A stretch of 64,000 nt of DNA, from contig NW_003314276.1 in assembly GCF_000143415.4 (NCBI RefSeq), positions 1,530,466-1,594,465 of the forward strand, in the 5' to 3' direction. This DNA comes from Selaginella moellendorffii. Taxonomy: Eukaryota; Streptophyta; Lycopodiopsida; Selaginellales; Selaginellaceae. The position numbers were made by a program, and so were the translations under genes. Below, piece after piece: positions 11,526 through 23,658 of this stretch (positions are counted from its first letter, which is position 1; every line of letters begins with the position of its first letter). The notes below the pieces were generated by a model that saw only the letters and a program-made list of their open reading frames with translations, ran no database searches and was not told the origin of the DNA.

Positions 11526-14500
11526 CTATCCTCGTCGTTTGCTCAGACGCCATGAGTTTGGCTCGTGGTACCGATCGTATAGCGGCTTTATACGTTCCTC
11601 CCGCTTCCTCTTGCTCAACTTGGTTGGATCAGCTGCCTTGAAGAACCTGGGAGCAAGCTCGACCAGCCACTTTGGATCGATGACTGTAATTTCTCGCATG
11701 TACTCCTTGGTTGTCATAACCAGCTCATTGTAAATCACCCAGTCGGGCTGATGCTGGAAGAGTGCACTGCTTGGATGAATGTAGACAGGCTGGTTCTCCA
11801 CAATCGTCCTGTATCCTTCCTGAGGATCCTTGCGTGCGGCATGGAAAAAAAATCCAGCACATGTAGCCTTCCTGATCCTTGTCAAGTTCTTCCCAGCACT
11901 CACCACCTCCAGCTTATATTTGTCCATGATCGTAAGCAGCTGCTTCCTCACGTCCTGTGCCTTTCGTAGTGATCGAGACTGTACAAAGTTCTCAAAGCAC
12001 CATGGTCCGGAGAACTTCTTATCAGTCCACGCCTCGTAGACAGCAAGTAGCGTCAGGTGATCACCCTCCGGCTGGAAAAACCTGGCTCTCTTTTGATCCG
12101 CCTGGGCCTGCTTCTCCCCAGGACGATAGAAAATGTTTTGCGCCTGGAGCATCGAGATGATCGTCAGTATCTCGTCGCTGCAGCCGAGGTCCACGCTCGC
12201 CAGGAGCATCTTGGACAGAGGTGGCTCCAAAGGAAACTCCGCCATCTTTCGCCCCACCTTGGTCAGCAAACCTTCTTCATCCAACGCTTGCAAGCTGTAG
12301 AGCTGCATCATGGCAGAAACCAGCGCCTGGGACTGTGGACGATCCATGAAGTCGAATGAGAGCAAATCGTTGATCCCCATGGCCTTCATCATCAGAACCG
12401 TCATCCCGAGATTCACCCTCTGTATCTCTGGGACGCTCGTCGGAAGCATCTCGTTCCAGAACGAGCCCTCGGTGTAAAGCCGAAAACACTTCCCGGGCCC
12501 TGTTCTTCCTGCACGACCAGCTCTCTGCTTGGCTGACGCTTGAGATATAGGAGTGATCACCAGCGAGTCGAATCCCAGCTTCGGATTGTACACCTTTTGC
12601 TTTGCAAATCCCGGATCAACGACGTAGTAAATGCCATCAATTGTCAGGGATGCCTCTGCAATATTGGTAGCAATGACGAGTTTCCTCGTCCCCGCAGGAG
12701 CTGGATCGAAGATTCGAGTCTGCATCTCGCTGGGAAGAGCGCTGTAGACCGGCAGGACGATCAACTCTGGCACATTCGGTCCCAGATCCTTCATACGTTC
12801 ATGCAAAATCTCGCAAGCGGTGTCAATCTCCTCTTGTCCCGTTAGAAAGAGCAATACGTCCCCCTCCGGTTCCGTAAGGTGGATTTGCATCACCGTGGTC
12901 AATGCCGCATCCAGGTAGTCGGTCTCTGGCTGCTTGGTGTAGAGAATCTCGACTGGAAAAGAGCGTCCTGGTATGGTGAAGATGTTGCAGTTGAAAAAGT
13001 AGGCCGAGAACTTCTCAGCGTCCAGAGTTGCCGACGTGACAATGAGCCGCAAGTCAGGCCGCCGCTTCACCAGGCTCTTGAGCAACCCGAAAAGAACATC
13101 CGTGTGGATTGTTCTCTCATGAGCCTCGTCCAGCATGATCACCGAGTATGCCGAGAGGTTCTCGTCCATGAGTATCTCTCGGAGAAGCATACCATCTGTC
13201 ATGTACTTGATGACGGTCTCAAGCCCTGTGCAGTCCTCGAACCGGATGGCATATCCAACCTCCTCACCCAAACGGCAGCCGAATTCTTCTGCCACCCTCT
13301 TGGACACGGACATGGCGGCCACCCTTCGAGGTTGTGTGCAGCCGATTTTCCCCCTCGAAGTGTATCCCGCCTCGGCCAGGTACTGCGTCATCTGAGTCGT
13401 CTTTCCCGAGCCGGTCTCACCAATCACGACCAGCACCTGGTTCTCGTTCACGGCCTTGACGAGGTCCATCTTCAGCTTGTAAATCGGCAAGCTCTGTCTC
13501 TGCTCTTGAATCGAAAGCTTCGACCGTTGTCCGAAAGTTGGCGCCTTTCCCAACGCATTCTTCTTCCAGTCGGGCATATCGTACGCAGACAGTCCTACAC
13601 CCCGGAGTTCTTGTGCTAGGCGCCGCTCTCCTGTCTCTGGCATGGGATCCTCCCATGAACGATTCAAGTCCTTGGGTATAGAGTCCAGCATTGTTCGCTG
13701 CTGCTGCTCCCTTCTCTCTTTAGCCAGAGGCAATTGAGTTATCGCTGCTCTCTGCAAAGAGCCGTCGGGGTTCCTGACGATCTTCACAGGTGAGAGATCA
13801 ATCGAGTACCTTGTTTGTCCCCTCAAGAACGCAGGCTTGTCCTCGTTCGGCAATATTTCAAGCTCTACTTCTGCGCCATCATCGTGAAACAGCATACCAC
13901 CTCCGTCATCGTCATGCATGGGATTGTCTCGCATGCCCAGCACCCCTGAAGCAGCCAGCTGCGTTCTTTCAAACCTCTCTGGAGAGCTCATTTTCTTGGA
14001 AGGCCGAGGAGCGTCTGAGTTGTCGTCGATCAGTGGAATCCCAGAAAGGCCCATCCTTGTCGTCGATGGCTTGTTGGCAATGGAAGGATTGGTTCTAAAG
14101 TCATCCTCTTCATTTCCCGATGGCTTGAGAATAGGAACCAGATCGTCCCCGCTTTCCTGGTCCACGTCTCTCATAGAGAGACTCATCGTCCCACCCTTCA
14201 AAGACACCACCTTCACCCACACCTCCTGGCCCCTCTTCACAACATCCTTGGCATGCTCAACCCTCCGAGAAGCCATCTCAGACTTATGGACGAGTCCTTC
14301 CGCATCGTCGAAGGACCCGTTAAGCTGAACAAAGCATCCAGAATCCATTATCCTCCGCACCCTGCCCTTGTAAATCTTGTAGAGCTCTGGCCTGGACTCG
14401 GGCTCCCGACGATGGTCTTCCTCGTCTCTGCTGCTTCTCCCACTGCTCCTGCTATCCGTGTCCATATGCCTTTCTCCATCTCGATCCCGCTCGCAATCCC

Positions 14501-14804
14501 TCTCCTCTTTATCTAGCTCCTTCTCTCTAACATTCTCCCTCCCCCGATGTCTATCCTTGTCTTTCCTCACGGGCGGGAAAATGGCGTGAATGATCATCAG
14601 CAGCTTCTTGACGAAGTAATCCTGGAACTCCGCCCCGTTTTCCTTGAGCCTCCCGCCGAATTCCTCCAAGCTCTCGCTGTGTCGGCCCAGCTCGATGATA
14701 AACTCGGCCAGCGTCTTGTTGCTGCACCCTACGTGTGTTTCCAGCTCGGTGCATACCTTTGACACGAGCGACAAGTACTCAAGCTTCTCCTGGAGCTCCA
14801 TCAC
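11526..14804 (-). CDS. Prp22/DHX8-type spliceosomal DEAH-box RNA helicase
   Basis: An intact, intronless frame of 1092 codons. The N-terminal region is helical, followed by a charged RD/RE-rich stretch (residues about 80-140) and an S1 RNA-binding domain (about 142-213: [14 protein letters not shown]). The S1 domain separates Prp22/DHX8 from Prp2, Prp16 and Prp43. The helicase core follows: GETGSGKTT (462-470), DEAH (559-562), SAT (591-593) and [12 protein letters not shown] (760-771). Next come the winged-helix/ratchet and OB-fold regions, with a basic C terminus. In other eukaryotes this ATPase releases spliced mRNA from the spliceosome in the nucleus. The length is close to the roughly 1170-1220 residues of known plant and human forms. 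The start is the first of two adjacent Met codons; the second is equally possible. A truncated copy lies at 52258-52600. Confidence 0.95.
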   Translation of the reverse strand: MMELQEKLEYLSLVSKVCTELETHVGCSNKTLAEFIIELGRHSESLEEFGGRLKENGAEFQDYFVKKLLMIIHAIFPPVRKDKDRHRGRENVREKELDKEERDCERDRDGERHMDTDSRSSGRSSRDEEDHRREPESRPELYKIYKGRVRRIMDSGCFVQLNGSFDDAEGLVHKSEMASRRVEHAKDVVKRGQEVWVKVVSLKGGTMSLSMRDVDQESGDDLVPILKPSGNEEDDFRTNPSIANKPSTTRMGLSGIPLIDDNSDAPRPSKKMSSPERFERTQLAASGVLGMRDNPMHDDDGGGMLFHDDGAEVELEILPNEDKPAFLRGQTRYSIDLSPVKIVRNPDGSLQRAAITQLPLAKERREQQQRTMLDSIPKDLNRSWEDPMPETGERRLAQELRGVGLSAYDMPDWKKNALGKAPTFGQRSKLSIQEQRQSLPIYKLKMDLVKAVNENQVLVVIGETGSGKTTQMTQYLAEAGYTSRGKIGCTQPRRVAAMSVSKRVAEEFGCRLGEEVGYAIRFEDCTGLETVIKYMTDGMLLREILMDENLSAYSVIMLDEAHERTIHTDVLFGLLKSLVKRRPDLRLIVTSATLDAEKFSAYFFNCNIFTIPGRSFPVEILYTKQPETDYLDAALTTVMQIHLTEPEGDVLLFLTGQEEIDTACEILHERMKDLGPNVPELIVLPVYSALPSEMQTRIFDPAPAGTRKLVIATNIAEASLTIDGIYYVVDPGFAKQKVYNPKLGFDSLVITPISQASAKQRAGRAGRTGPGKCFRLYTEGSFWNEMLPTSVPEIQRVNLGMTVLMMKAMGINDLLSFDFMDRPQSQALVSAMMQLYSLQALDEEGLLTKVGRKMAEFPLEPPLSKMLLASVDLGCSDEILTIISMLQAQNIFYRPGEKQAQADQKRARFFQPEGDHLTLLAVYEAWTDKKFSGPWCFENFVQSRSLRKAQDVRKQLLTIMDKYKLEVVSAGKNLTRIRKATCAGFFFHAARKDPQEGYRTIVENQPVYIHPSSALFQHQPDWVIYNELVMTTKEYMREITVIDPKWLVELAPRFFKAADPTKLSKRKREERIKPLYDRYHEPNSWRLSKRRG

Positions 14805-14857
14805 TGCAGCTCTGCCCTAGCCCTAGAAATCCCGCCTTTATAGACCTTGTTTTAATC

Positions 14858-14867
14858 TTTATATATA
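14858..14867 (-). promoter_or_regulatory. Possible TATA box of the DEAH helicase gene
   Basis: On the reverse strand the sequence TATATATAAA lies about 55-65 nt before the start codon at 14804, a fitting place for a TATA box with a short leader. A second TATAAAG at 14837-14843 would leave almost no leader. Both are also present in the duplicated block at about 52620-52650. Assignment is by position only. Confidence 0.4.
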
Positions 14868-15079
14868 CTTACTAACCTTTTAGGGCTGTTTATTCAGTTG
14901 AGCAAACTTTATTCCTTCACTCTTTTTGTTCACTGAATGTTCAAAAATTGATACTTTAGAGACACCTAATCAGTGTGGGGGCTTTTGCTGTTGCTTGAAA
15001 GGGTCTACAAAGGTCCCTGATGTTTATTTTACAAAATCCACCCAGTAATCGGGGCAACACTCTTCCTCTTGTTTTAAAA

Positions 15080-16735
15080 ATTGGGTTGGTGAGTGAGGCA
15101 TATTAACAATTTAAGTTTACACTTTGAGGTTGTAGGGTCTATCGGTATTAGTTATTCCATGTTACCATAGGTCAAAATAATTCTTCATTGAGTGCTATGA
15201 GTGGTGAATAGTTCCTTAGCATGGCATAAATATGAGTATGAGTGGATCAATCAAAACTGTAGGGATTAATCTATTAGTTTAGGTAATCATTATTGTGCTC
15301 TTTTGTAAACTTTTTTTATATTGGACTGAAAGCAATGCAAATGCAAATTTAAGGACTAGTTAAAATTTGAGTCCAAAAAGAGAGTTATCAAAGATGAAGA
15401 ATCAAGTATGTAAATTATCTTTTTTTCTTCGAAAGATGATTTGGCAAAGAGATATGATATCATTGTTTGTATTCACATTATGCAATTAAAAGTCTTTACC
15501 TTAATGCATGTTAGTTATAACAATCTTACAAGTGGTGAGTCATAGGATGGATAGTAGTGAAGCGCTAAACCATTTTTTGTAGGTTTGCAATTAGAAAGCT
15601 TGAGTTGCAATGCTTAATTGTTTTTTAAAGAACTATTGCAAATGTGACTATGGGTATTGAAAGTTACTTGTTGGCAAGTTCTTTTAAATATTATTTCCTT
15701 AGTGCCATAACGGCAGAAGGTAAGGATTGGTAAACCCTTTATTAGTCTCAACTTAAGCTAGTTGAGAAACTAGTTATCATGTATGTACTTATGCCAAATA
15801 AATATAAAGTAGGAACTTTTATACATTTCTTGCTGAGCATACTCAGCTTGGTATGAAAAACTCATATATTAACTGCACTTGCTAATGTTGAGAACCCTCT
15901 TGATATTGAGCTTGATTCCTCAATATTTGCTAAATGATAAATTACCATGTCTGCCAAAATACTCTCACTATTATACCCCATATATTAGTCTTGTTCGGTC
16001 ACAATGGAAAGTGTCTCAATTGGTTATTTAGGCATATCTATGGAATGTAGATATTATTCTAAACATGATGATGTTGTTCTCGTGTCTAAATTTGCAATCT
16101 ACCACCATTTCATATTTAGTAAGTTTTCATGATTGTCCTAAAGATTAACTCCTAAGACTGGGGTAAAAGCCCAAAATGTGCATTCTTTAGAGAAGGGATT
16201 CTAAATGTATAGTAGGGATAGTGGGTAAATTGGGCATGGCTAACTAACCTAAGGCATAGCTTAGCTCCTACTTGTGCCTATCTTTGTTTTGCATTCGGCT
16301 TGTTACAACCTGATCTAAAAGGGAAACATGGGTCTAAGCCCAAACTCTATATTATACTAGCTAATGAAGTACTTATATTTTTACATTAGGCCATTAGTAT
16401 GTTGAAATACCACCAAACTTTGTTTAGCTGTAGCACATGTGGTTTTTACCCTTATTCTATAGTGATTTACTATAGGATAACCACAAAGTGGAACCTAAAC
16501 CCTTGATGTACCACGTGTCACATGCCATGTGCCATATGCCACATGTCCAATGATAGTGGAGTGGAATCTAAGTTTCAAGGCCTTGGGCCACTAAATGACA
16601 AAATGGAGACAAACTCTTAAGCAAGGAGCCAAAGAGCAATATATGGAGCATAAAGTAACTTTTGAGCATACAGCATAAGGAGTATAGGGATAGGATCATA
16701 AAGCATCTTGGAATAGTCCTAGAGCATCCAACATT
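15080..16735. repeat. Rearranged LTR-A element remnants
   Basis: About 15080-15880 matches the reverse complement of about 41100-41760, the part of the LTR-A interior near the PBS. About 15890-16430 is LTR-A sequence in plus orientation. From 16431 it switches to an opposite-orientation LTR start (TGTAGCACATGTGG), which stops at about 16735. The fuller version of the same arrangement is at 53670-55543. No gene is present in this stretch. Confidence 0.7.
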
Positions 16736-16744
16736 TTAATGTTA

Positions 16745-17255
16745 GCATTTGCTAAACATTGCACAGTGGCAGCTGCTACAACCCCTCCTCCTCAATCTCT
16801 TGATTCATTTGCAGCCCTAATGATCTTAACCTATTCTTAAAAGGAAGTGAGTGCCACGTTCATGCTGCCGATTTTTCCCTGGTCCAGCATTGAAGTCTAG
16901 AGCTCTTCCAGGGTGAGTGAGTAGATCAATCTCTGGCGGAGGGGCATCTTGGAAGAAGCCACATCTTCTTCTTCTTCTTCTTCTTCCTCTTTCTTTTTGA
17001 TGTGATGCTACTAAGAAAGATTGGATCCTGTCTAGCTCTCTCACTCACTCACCAATGAGACTACCCTGATCGGCACTAAGGAAAGAAAAAACAAAGAAAA
17101 AAAATTCTGCATGAGATGTGAAGAAGGGATGAGAAGGAAAAAAGGGGAGAAAGAGAAGAAAGGAGGGAGGATCCAAGCTCACAAATCAGGAGTGCACAAG
17201 AGCTAAGAGGAAACCTTAGAAGATGCATTCTGGTTAGTGAGAGTGGTCTCCGAAC
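16745..17255 (-). pseudogene. Group-A bZIP (ABI5/AREB-like) N-terminal fragment, damaged copy
   Basis: The reverse strand has an open frame at 16826-17044 beginning MRELDRIQSF with a run of Arg from a CTT-type microsatellite. It aligns with the better copy at 50650-51175, where the conserved bZIP motif can be read. Here the frame is shifted and the motif is lost (ends in HFLLRIG only). It is non-functional. The flanking G/A-rich stretch at 17080-17175 is shared by both copies and looks like a former 5' leader. Confidence 0.55.
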
Positions 17256-17269
17256 CTTAACCGGGCTCT

Positions 17270-18985
17270 GATGAAAATCTCTTTGGTGGTGATCTCTTTC
17301 ATAGATTCATAGTGTAAGCGACTAATTTTTCCATTCTACTTTAGTCACTTAACCACACCTCCGACCACTTGGAAGAGTCTCATTCACAACCTCCATAAGT
17401 CCCTCTCAGGACTTGGGGCTTGCTAGCCCCGAGAATGGCATCCATGCCACTCCACCTTTGCACTTGGTCCAAGTGCTCCACGTGTCTGGTCCGATGACCG
17501 ACACCCCAAGGCACCACCAACATACCAGCCCGTTACGCTAGGCCATGCCCAATCACTTTGGTCACATCAGTGGTCCAACACCACCTGCATTGCAATCCCG
17601 TCTCTCCAAGACTGGGCCATCCGTCCATGAGTGGTCATCCCAGATCCACTCCTTAGCATCCTTAGGATGCCCACTGACATGGGGAATAGCCTTCCTCAAC
17701 ATCTCCTTTCTGGTCCCCACCAAGTCCCTCTCTGTCCTTGGCCATGTTCGCCAACACTGCCACTGGATCAAGGCCCACATGCCCGACCACTAAGTCCAAC
17801 TGTCCTCTAGGACTTCCTTACTGTGTGACTGTGTCCCTTGTCACCACACTAGCTCTTCCTTTCCACAGTCTGGGACTTTGGGCCAACATTTCGGAACACC
17901 GTGGCCTTACGCAAGCCTCATGGGTACTCTCCCCACCTCTCGCCTTTTGGTGCTCTAGCCATGGGTTTAGAGCGAGGTTCCGTTGAGCCACACCAGGTAT
18001 CCAAGTAGGTAGTGCCACCCACACTTGGACTGGGAGTATCGGCCAGTTGATCTCCCAGGGGAACTAGAGCCAGCTCTTGAACACTTTACCAAGCTACCCC
18101 GCTTATTGGTCCGTGTTCACTCTAGTCTTGGACTTCCCAGTGGGCAGCTCATCACCCAACACTGGGTCCGGCCTTCCTGGGCCAAACTGGCCTTTCCTGG
18201 CCAAACTGGCTCCATTGCAGTCCTCCCCCTTACTATACTTTTGGAGCTCACCAAACCCCCCAGGGTCACCCTCTCAGACTCGAACTCGGACTCGGACTCG
18301 GACTCGGACTCGGACTCGGACTCGGACTCGGACTCGGGCTTGGACTCGGGCTCGGGCTCGGTCTCGGTCTCGGTCCCGATCTCGGTCTCGATCTCGGTCC
18401 CGGTCTCGGTCTCGGTCTCGACTTCGGACTCCATCTCGGACTCCATCTCGTGTCCATCTCGAGTCCATCTCGGACTCCATCTCGGACTCCATTTCCGGTC
18501 CATCTCGGGTCCACCTCGGACTCCACCTCAGGTCCATCTCGGACTCCATCTCGGGTCCGTCTCGGACTCAATCTCGGATCCATCTCGGACTCCATCTCGG
18601 ATCCACCTCGGACTCCACCTCAGACTCCATCTCGGGGTCCTTCTCGGACTCCACTTCGGACTCCATCTCGGGGTCCTTCGCGGACTCCACTTCGGACTCC
18701 AACTCGGGTCCATCTCGGACTCCACTTCGGACTCCAACTCGGGTCCATCTCAGACACTTCCACGTGTCATGTGTTGGTCCTTTTGGGTCCCTTTTTGGAA
18801 CCTCGCTTATTGCTCGCTTCGTGCTCGTTCCTCGAGCACTTTGTTGGGAGTTCCACTCCCGCTCTCAACCTTTCAAGTCGAAGCTTTTAGTCCAAACGTG
18901 TTACGCTCGTTTAGTTTTCGCTTCGGCCACCACCACATGGCACCCTTCTGGCTCCACTTTGGGGCCTAGGGATTTTGTGTCTCAC
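17270..18985 (-). repeat. LTR-B copy, the best preserved
   Basis: This is the opposite-strand counterpart of 2645-3800 and is much more GC-rich, so probably younger. On the reverse strand it would start near 18985 with TGTGTGAGACACAAAATCCC. It contains the hexamer satellite at 18275-18760 and the GGGGAGAGTACCCATGAGG block near 17925. The long open frames across the satellite on both strands are by-products of a period divisible by three. No PBS or internal coding region is visible next to it, so it may be a solo LTR. Confidence 0.6.
18275..18760. repeat. GACTCG hexamer satellite with degenerate 12-mer extension
   Basis: About 18275-18345 is near-perfect (GGACTC)n. It passes into TCGGTC/TCGGGC variants to about 18425, then into a higher-order pattern built from CATCTCGGACTC and CACCTCGGACTC units to about 18760. 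Older LTR-B copies hold only a few decayed units (2890-2945, 10340-10370), so the array expanded inside this copy. Confidence 0.9.
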
Positions 18986-18999
18986 ACATAGCCCATCTA

Positions 19000-19638
19000 A
19001 GATACATGGATTCAAGGGCAAAAGTGATGGTGGTGCCACACTTGAGAGCTTGCGTGGGCTGTGTGGTACTGCACGTGAGGCTTCGAGAATTCAACAAATG
19101 GCAGGATGTCGAGTTTAGAAAGCTGAGAAATAAAAACTTTTCGAATTTGGTGTGGATTTCTTTAGATCCTTACTATAAATATTGTATGGCTCAACCACTC
19201 TCAAGGCCCTCAGGACGAAAACACTCCATCATGTGATTGCAGAATACAATGAATGATCTCTTTCAGATTGAGAATCAAATGTAATCTGGATCTTGGGAAC
19301 TTATCCCTCAATGCTTATGTTAGTAAAGATTAGTTGTCAGGGTAGTTGTCAAGATTAAAGTATCTATTCTATTATAATTATATAGAATATTAAATAAAAT
19401 TTTCTTCCTTTTTCTAGAAAATATATTCTTAAAAGTAAGAGGTGTATAATCCTTCAATATACCATAGCGAGGAAAGGATCTTTTCACTGTATTTCATGTC
19501 AGTTTAATATAATTTGTATGAACTTTAGTAACTGGATTAACAAAATTTTAAGAGTGGTTGACTGTATAATAAGTGAAGTTCAACTGATCCAACCACTCTT
19601 TGTTGTAACAATAATTTCTATATATGATTGTTCCAAAA

Positions 19639-19682
<44 letters not shown>

Positions 19683-21130
19683 TATAAAATAATAATAATA
19701 GAAATATAATTTATTTTGGCTTAACATATCTATATAATACATCAAATAACGTTTGTACAGTACAATCAGCCACTAGAATCATAAACAATTTATTTAAATC
19801 ACATTCAATTCCTCTATAGACTCATTGACTTTTTAATCTTCTACCACGATTATATTTTCATACCAATTCATTATTATGTGCTGGCTTTTATAATTAAACT
19901 CAATACAAGTTTAATTTTGTGGCATTTTAATGCATCAGTAATATATCACTTGAAGCCATTTGAGCAAATATAAAATTCCTATTTATAAACCAAATACTAA
20001 TTTTACATGATCTTGTTGTATTGCAATTTTTATAATTCCACTTTAAACCATTTTTACAACCTCAATTATCATATTCATATGTCATTAATTGATAACATGT
20101 TTTACATTCTATTTTTTCTAGAAGAAAATTAACCATTATACAAAAAGTAAAAAAAATTACCTTACTATTAATTAGTCTTCTCCTAATAAGACTAGAAAAA
20201 GAAAAATTACTATTTAATTACAAAATTATAGTTGCTAATATACATATTAACAATAAGAAAACGGGTGGTCCAGGAAAAATTATAGAAATTAATGAAAGTA
20301 AGTAAAATATAATTATGGTAGAAGAGTATAATGTCAAGGAATCAAAGGATTAAATGTGATTCATATCAAATATTTATGGTTCTAATGGTTAATTGTTCTA
20401 CAGAAACCTTAACTATATATATATATGTATGTGTGTGTGTGTAATATTCATTTTCATGGCAAAGAAACTTCCTCTTCCTCTTTTAAAGTAACAATTGGTG
20501 CAATTGCTTGATGTTATATGGTTATAATTGAATAATTAAACTTAATTAATGTGGTGCAACTTTTACTCTTGTTATCAATCTTTGCATCCAACCAAATTTC
20601 TTCTGTGTGACTCTAGGTGATATATATCATTAGTTTGATCACTTTATAATGATTGCCACTTATCATTCTTAGGATGATATTTAGTATCTAAGTTTCCCAC
20701 ATGTCTTCAAAAGATAATGTTGCAATAGTATAATGGTTTATATAAGGATTGGAGTCTCCTTCTATATGTATTCAAGTACACATTTATGCATTTTAATGAT
20801 AATTGCATCATTTTTTCAAGGCTATTTAAATTAGTTATATAATTTAGTGTTTGTTTCCAAAGCTTTTTACTTTTACTTTTACAAGTATATTCTTAAATTG
20901 AAGGTGGCCAAAAAGTCTAGAGGGTGAATACAATTTGCCTTTGACTCCACTTATCACGGCTACACAAGTTAAGAAACAAGAGGAAAGGTATTATACTTTT
21001 TGTAATAGAGATTAAAGCACCAATAAAGGAAAATCCATTGTTTCCAATATTTTTTCCTTTGTGAGAATATAAAGATTACTTATAGCAAGAATCAAGTTTA
21101 GATCTACCACTGCAACAGATGGTAAATCAT
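19000..21130. other. AT-rich stretch, no gene seen
   Basis: Apart from the ATT microsatellite and a TA/TG run near 20417-20442, there is no open frame with a recognisable domain and no match to other parts of the window. Confidence 0.5.
19641..19683. repeat. (ATT)n microsatellite
   Basis: About 14 perfect ATT units, followed shortly by AATAATAAT that could fold back on it. Confidence 0.95.
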
Positions 21131-21139
21131 GTTATTGAG

Positions 21140-22550
21140 CTTGAACCAGGTTCATAACCAGTGTCTAGAGCTCTCTATCGAGTTTCGCATGCAAAATCAC
21201 TTGCAGCTAAAGGACATCAACTAAAGGACTTGCAAGTGAAAAGTTATATCCAACCAAGTCAAAGTCCTTTTAGAGCTTCAGTGCTACTGGTTGAGAAAAA
21301 GGATGGCTCCATACAACTTTGTGTTGATTATCAAGCTCTCAATAAGGTGACTGAAGAATTCTTATCCTTCACCACACATTGATGATCTTTTAGATCGTCT
21401 TGAAGGTGTGTGTTACTTTTCTAAGATTTATCTTAAGAGTGGCTATCACCAAATTTGAATTAAGGAAGGAGAGCAGTCTATTTCAAGATCATTTGCAAAA
21501 GGGAGTTTGTTTACTTGGATGATATACTCATTGAAAAAGAACAACTTGACCTACTCAAGAAAAATGAGTTCTATTTGAATCCAAAGAAAAATTTCTTCTT
21601 TCAAGATCATATTAAGTATCTTGGGCATGTGGTGACCTCTAGATGACATTTTGGGTCTTGCAAGATTTTATCACAAGTTTATCAAGTATTCTTCTGTGAT
21701 AGCATCTCCTTTGAGTAGTTTGCTTTATAAGAATGCTCTTTTTAAGTGGAATGAAGCACCAACATCTAGCTTTGCACAACTTAAAACAGTAGTGATGACA
21801 GCTCTTGTCTTCATAATGATGATGCCAAAATTGGTGCTATGCTCATGCAAGACAATCATGTAATTGCTTTTGAAAGCTATAAATTTTCAAGTGCTGAATC
21901 TCATTACTTAATTTATAATAAAGAATTTCTTGCCATGATTTACCTTGCAAAAGTGGAACACTTTCTCATGGGGGTGGATTTTGAAGTGCATTCATGCACT
22001 ACAGCATTATCTTACTCAGCCAGTTATGAATAAGTGACAGGCTTGCTAGTTGGCCTTCCTCGCTAATTTTCATTTTAAGATCATTTATATTCCTGGTAAT
22101 AAAAAAAAAGTTGGAGAGCATACATTAATGCTATTTCAGTGGTTCTCACTGATTTTGTGGCATCTTTTCCACATAAGTATATGACTGATTCTTATTTTAA
22201 GCCTATTTATGAGAGTTTTAAGCATGAGCTACATCCAAAAACTGAAATCTCTTTATGTAAAAATTATCCTCTTTCTAAGAATTTGCTTTATTTCCATGAT
22301 CTCCTTCATTTAAGGACACTCAAATTATGCTTTTACATAAAGCTCATGAGAAGCTATATGTTGTTCACTGTAGTTTTCAATATAAAGGTTGATATTCTTG
22401 AGTATTATAAACCATGCAAACTTTGTTAGCGAGTAAAAGTGCCATAGGAAAAGTTAAGGAAACTTTTGCAACTTTTACCTATTCCTATATCTGCTAGTGT
22501 AATATTTATATGGACTTCATCACAAACACAAGAGCAAAAAAAAAACTCAA
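21140..22550 (+). pseudogene. Dead Ty3/gypsy pol remnant
   Basis: The forward strand carries pieces of a gypsy polyprotein in the normal order. The RT N-terminal block lies at 21160-21350 (VLLVEKKDGS, CVDYQALNKV). The IDDLLD and YFSK blocks follow in another frame at about 21375-21470. The RNase H region lies at about 21690-22010 (FKWNEA, then YNKEFLAMIY). A stretch at 22220-22430 ending CKLC fits the HHCC zinc finger of integrase. Frames change repeatedly and stops interrupt it, so it is inactive. It ends just before 22645, where the LTR-A element is inserted. It shares no sequence with the LTR-A interior and is a separate, older element. Confidence 0.85.
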
Positions 22551-22644
22551 GGGTATAGTAAGGCATGTTAGGATAAAGAACTTAATTTACCATAAGACTC
22601 ATAATGGAGTGGTAGTGTAGTGGAGTTTTTGAAGTAGATTGGGG

Positions 22645-22649
22645 GTGGT
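22645..22649. repeat. Left target-site duplication GTGGT of the LTR-A element
   Basis: GTGGT directly precedes the LTR terminus TGTAGCG at 22650. The same five bases directly follow the other LTR terminus (GCGACA, ending 43112) at 43113-43117. Confidence 0.95.
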
Positions 22650-22656
22650 TGTAGCG

Positions 22657-22782
22657 CACGTGGTTTTGACCCTTTATCCTATGGTGATTTACCATAGGAT
22701 AACACCACGAAGCAGAACCTAAACCCTCTTTGTGCCACGTGACAGATGCCACGTGTCACATGCCACGTGTCCATGCCACGTG
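22657..22782. promoter_or_regulatory. Cluster of five CACGTG (G-box/ABRE-core) sites in the LTR
   Basis: CACGTG occurs at 22657-22662, 22736-22741, 22750-22755, 22764-22769 and 22777-22782, four of them within 50 bp and 13-14 bp apart. In plants bZIP and bHLH factors bind this core. In the other LTR (42051-42105) two of the clustered four have become CACATG. Given the LTR orientation, the cluster lies near the 3' end of the LTR, so it may be transcribed rather than upstream. Confidence 0.6.
22675..22701. other. LTR stem-loop
   Basis: Perfect 11-bp arms TATCCTATGGT and ACCATAGGATA surround a GATTT loop, close to the 3' end of the LTR. The same hairpin is intact in the other LTR at 41994-42020, and is recognisable but decayed in old copies (for example 505-515, 54226-54250). 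It could act in RNA 3'-end formation, but that is inference. Confidence 0.8.
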
Positions 22783-23471
22783 TCCATAGGAACCCGAGGG
22801 TCAGGGCCTTGGCCACTGAACGAAAGAACGGTGCCAAACTCCCAAGCATGGAGCCAAGGAGTGATGGAACCGAACCACGGAGCAACTCCTAAGCATAAAG
22901 CCCAAGGAGCGAAGGGACAGGGGCCCGGAGCGACTTGGAATAGTCCTAGAGTAACCAGCATCCCAATGCCAGGACCAGCACGCAAAACGGAGCCAAACGG
23001 AGTCTGGCGCTATTTCGGCATACCGGTGGCCTAACGCAAGGACATGGGTACTCCACCAACTAACATGGAATGGAACTTGGGCTTAGACCCAAGCCGGACA
23101 CAGAACAAGGACAGACATGCAAGCGGGAGCTAGACTATGCCTCAGGTTGGTCGGCCATGCCCGACCTACCCACTATCCCTACTACACATTTGGAACCCCC
23201 CACAGCCCCCCCCCCCCCCCCCTTGAGGAACACACGCTTTGGGTTTTCACCCCAAGCCTCCCTTAGTATCAGGAGTTAGTCTCTAGGACAAGCTCGAAAC
23301 TTACTAAATATGGAATGTCCTTAGATTGCGAATTTGGACACGGGACGAACACCATTGTGTTCAGGCCGATCTCTACATTCCGTAGATATGCCAAATGAGC
23401 AAATCTGGACACTTTCCATGAATAGCATTTGGGACCGAAATGAGACCAACACAAAGGGCATGATAGCGAGG

Positions 23472-23495
23472 AAGCTCTATTTCGTTAAAGTGGGA
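23472..23495 (+). repeat. Left terminal inverted repeat
   Basis: 24 bp, starting AAGCTCTATTTCG, and a perfect inverted match to 36657-36680. The MITE at 1575 has the same end with two differences in the first six bases. Confidence 0.97.
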
Positions 23496-23658
23496 TTTAT
23501 TCAGTAAAATGGGAATAGGTACAAATTTTCAAGTATTTGAAAATGACGTGAAATTATATGTTTTTTGTCTAGGGGCTAGACATATCTGGGGCATGGTGAC
23601 TAGCGCGGTGACTTTGTGTCCAGACTGAGTCCATCTGGTTGTATAATAAATCTCATTG

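Larger units (their letters stand above)
14302..16735. repeat. Source copy of a segmental duplication
   Basis: From the S1-domain region of the helicase gene (about 14302) through its promoter and retrotransposon debris to about 16735, the sequence is repeated in the same orientation at about 52258-54485. The two copies are nearly identical by eye over long runs, for example 14797-14960 against 52575-52740. The copy lacks about 178 bp of coding sequence (14592-14769). This side has the intact gene and is taken as the source. Confidence 0.85.
22650..23471 (-). repeat. LTR-A 3' LTR, distal part
   Basis: This is the terminal 822 bp of the 3' LTR, cut off from its other 327 bp (36685-37011) by the DNA transposon. 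It includes a 17-base C run at about 23206-23222 that is much shorter in the 5' LTR (7 Cs near 42530). Confidence 0.95.

Noticed and set aside
12879-13619. Forward frame of 246 codons across the helicase gene
   Set aside because: It is a by-product of GC-rich codons in the real reverse-strand helicase frame.
18025-18991. Ser-Asp/Arg-Thr proteins of about 300 residues
   Set aside because: The repeats come from the hexamer satellite, which opens several frames at once on both strands. There is no start or domain support outside it.
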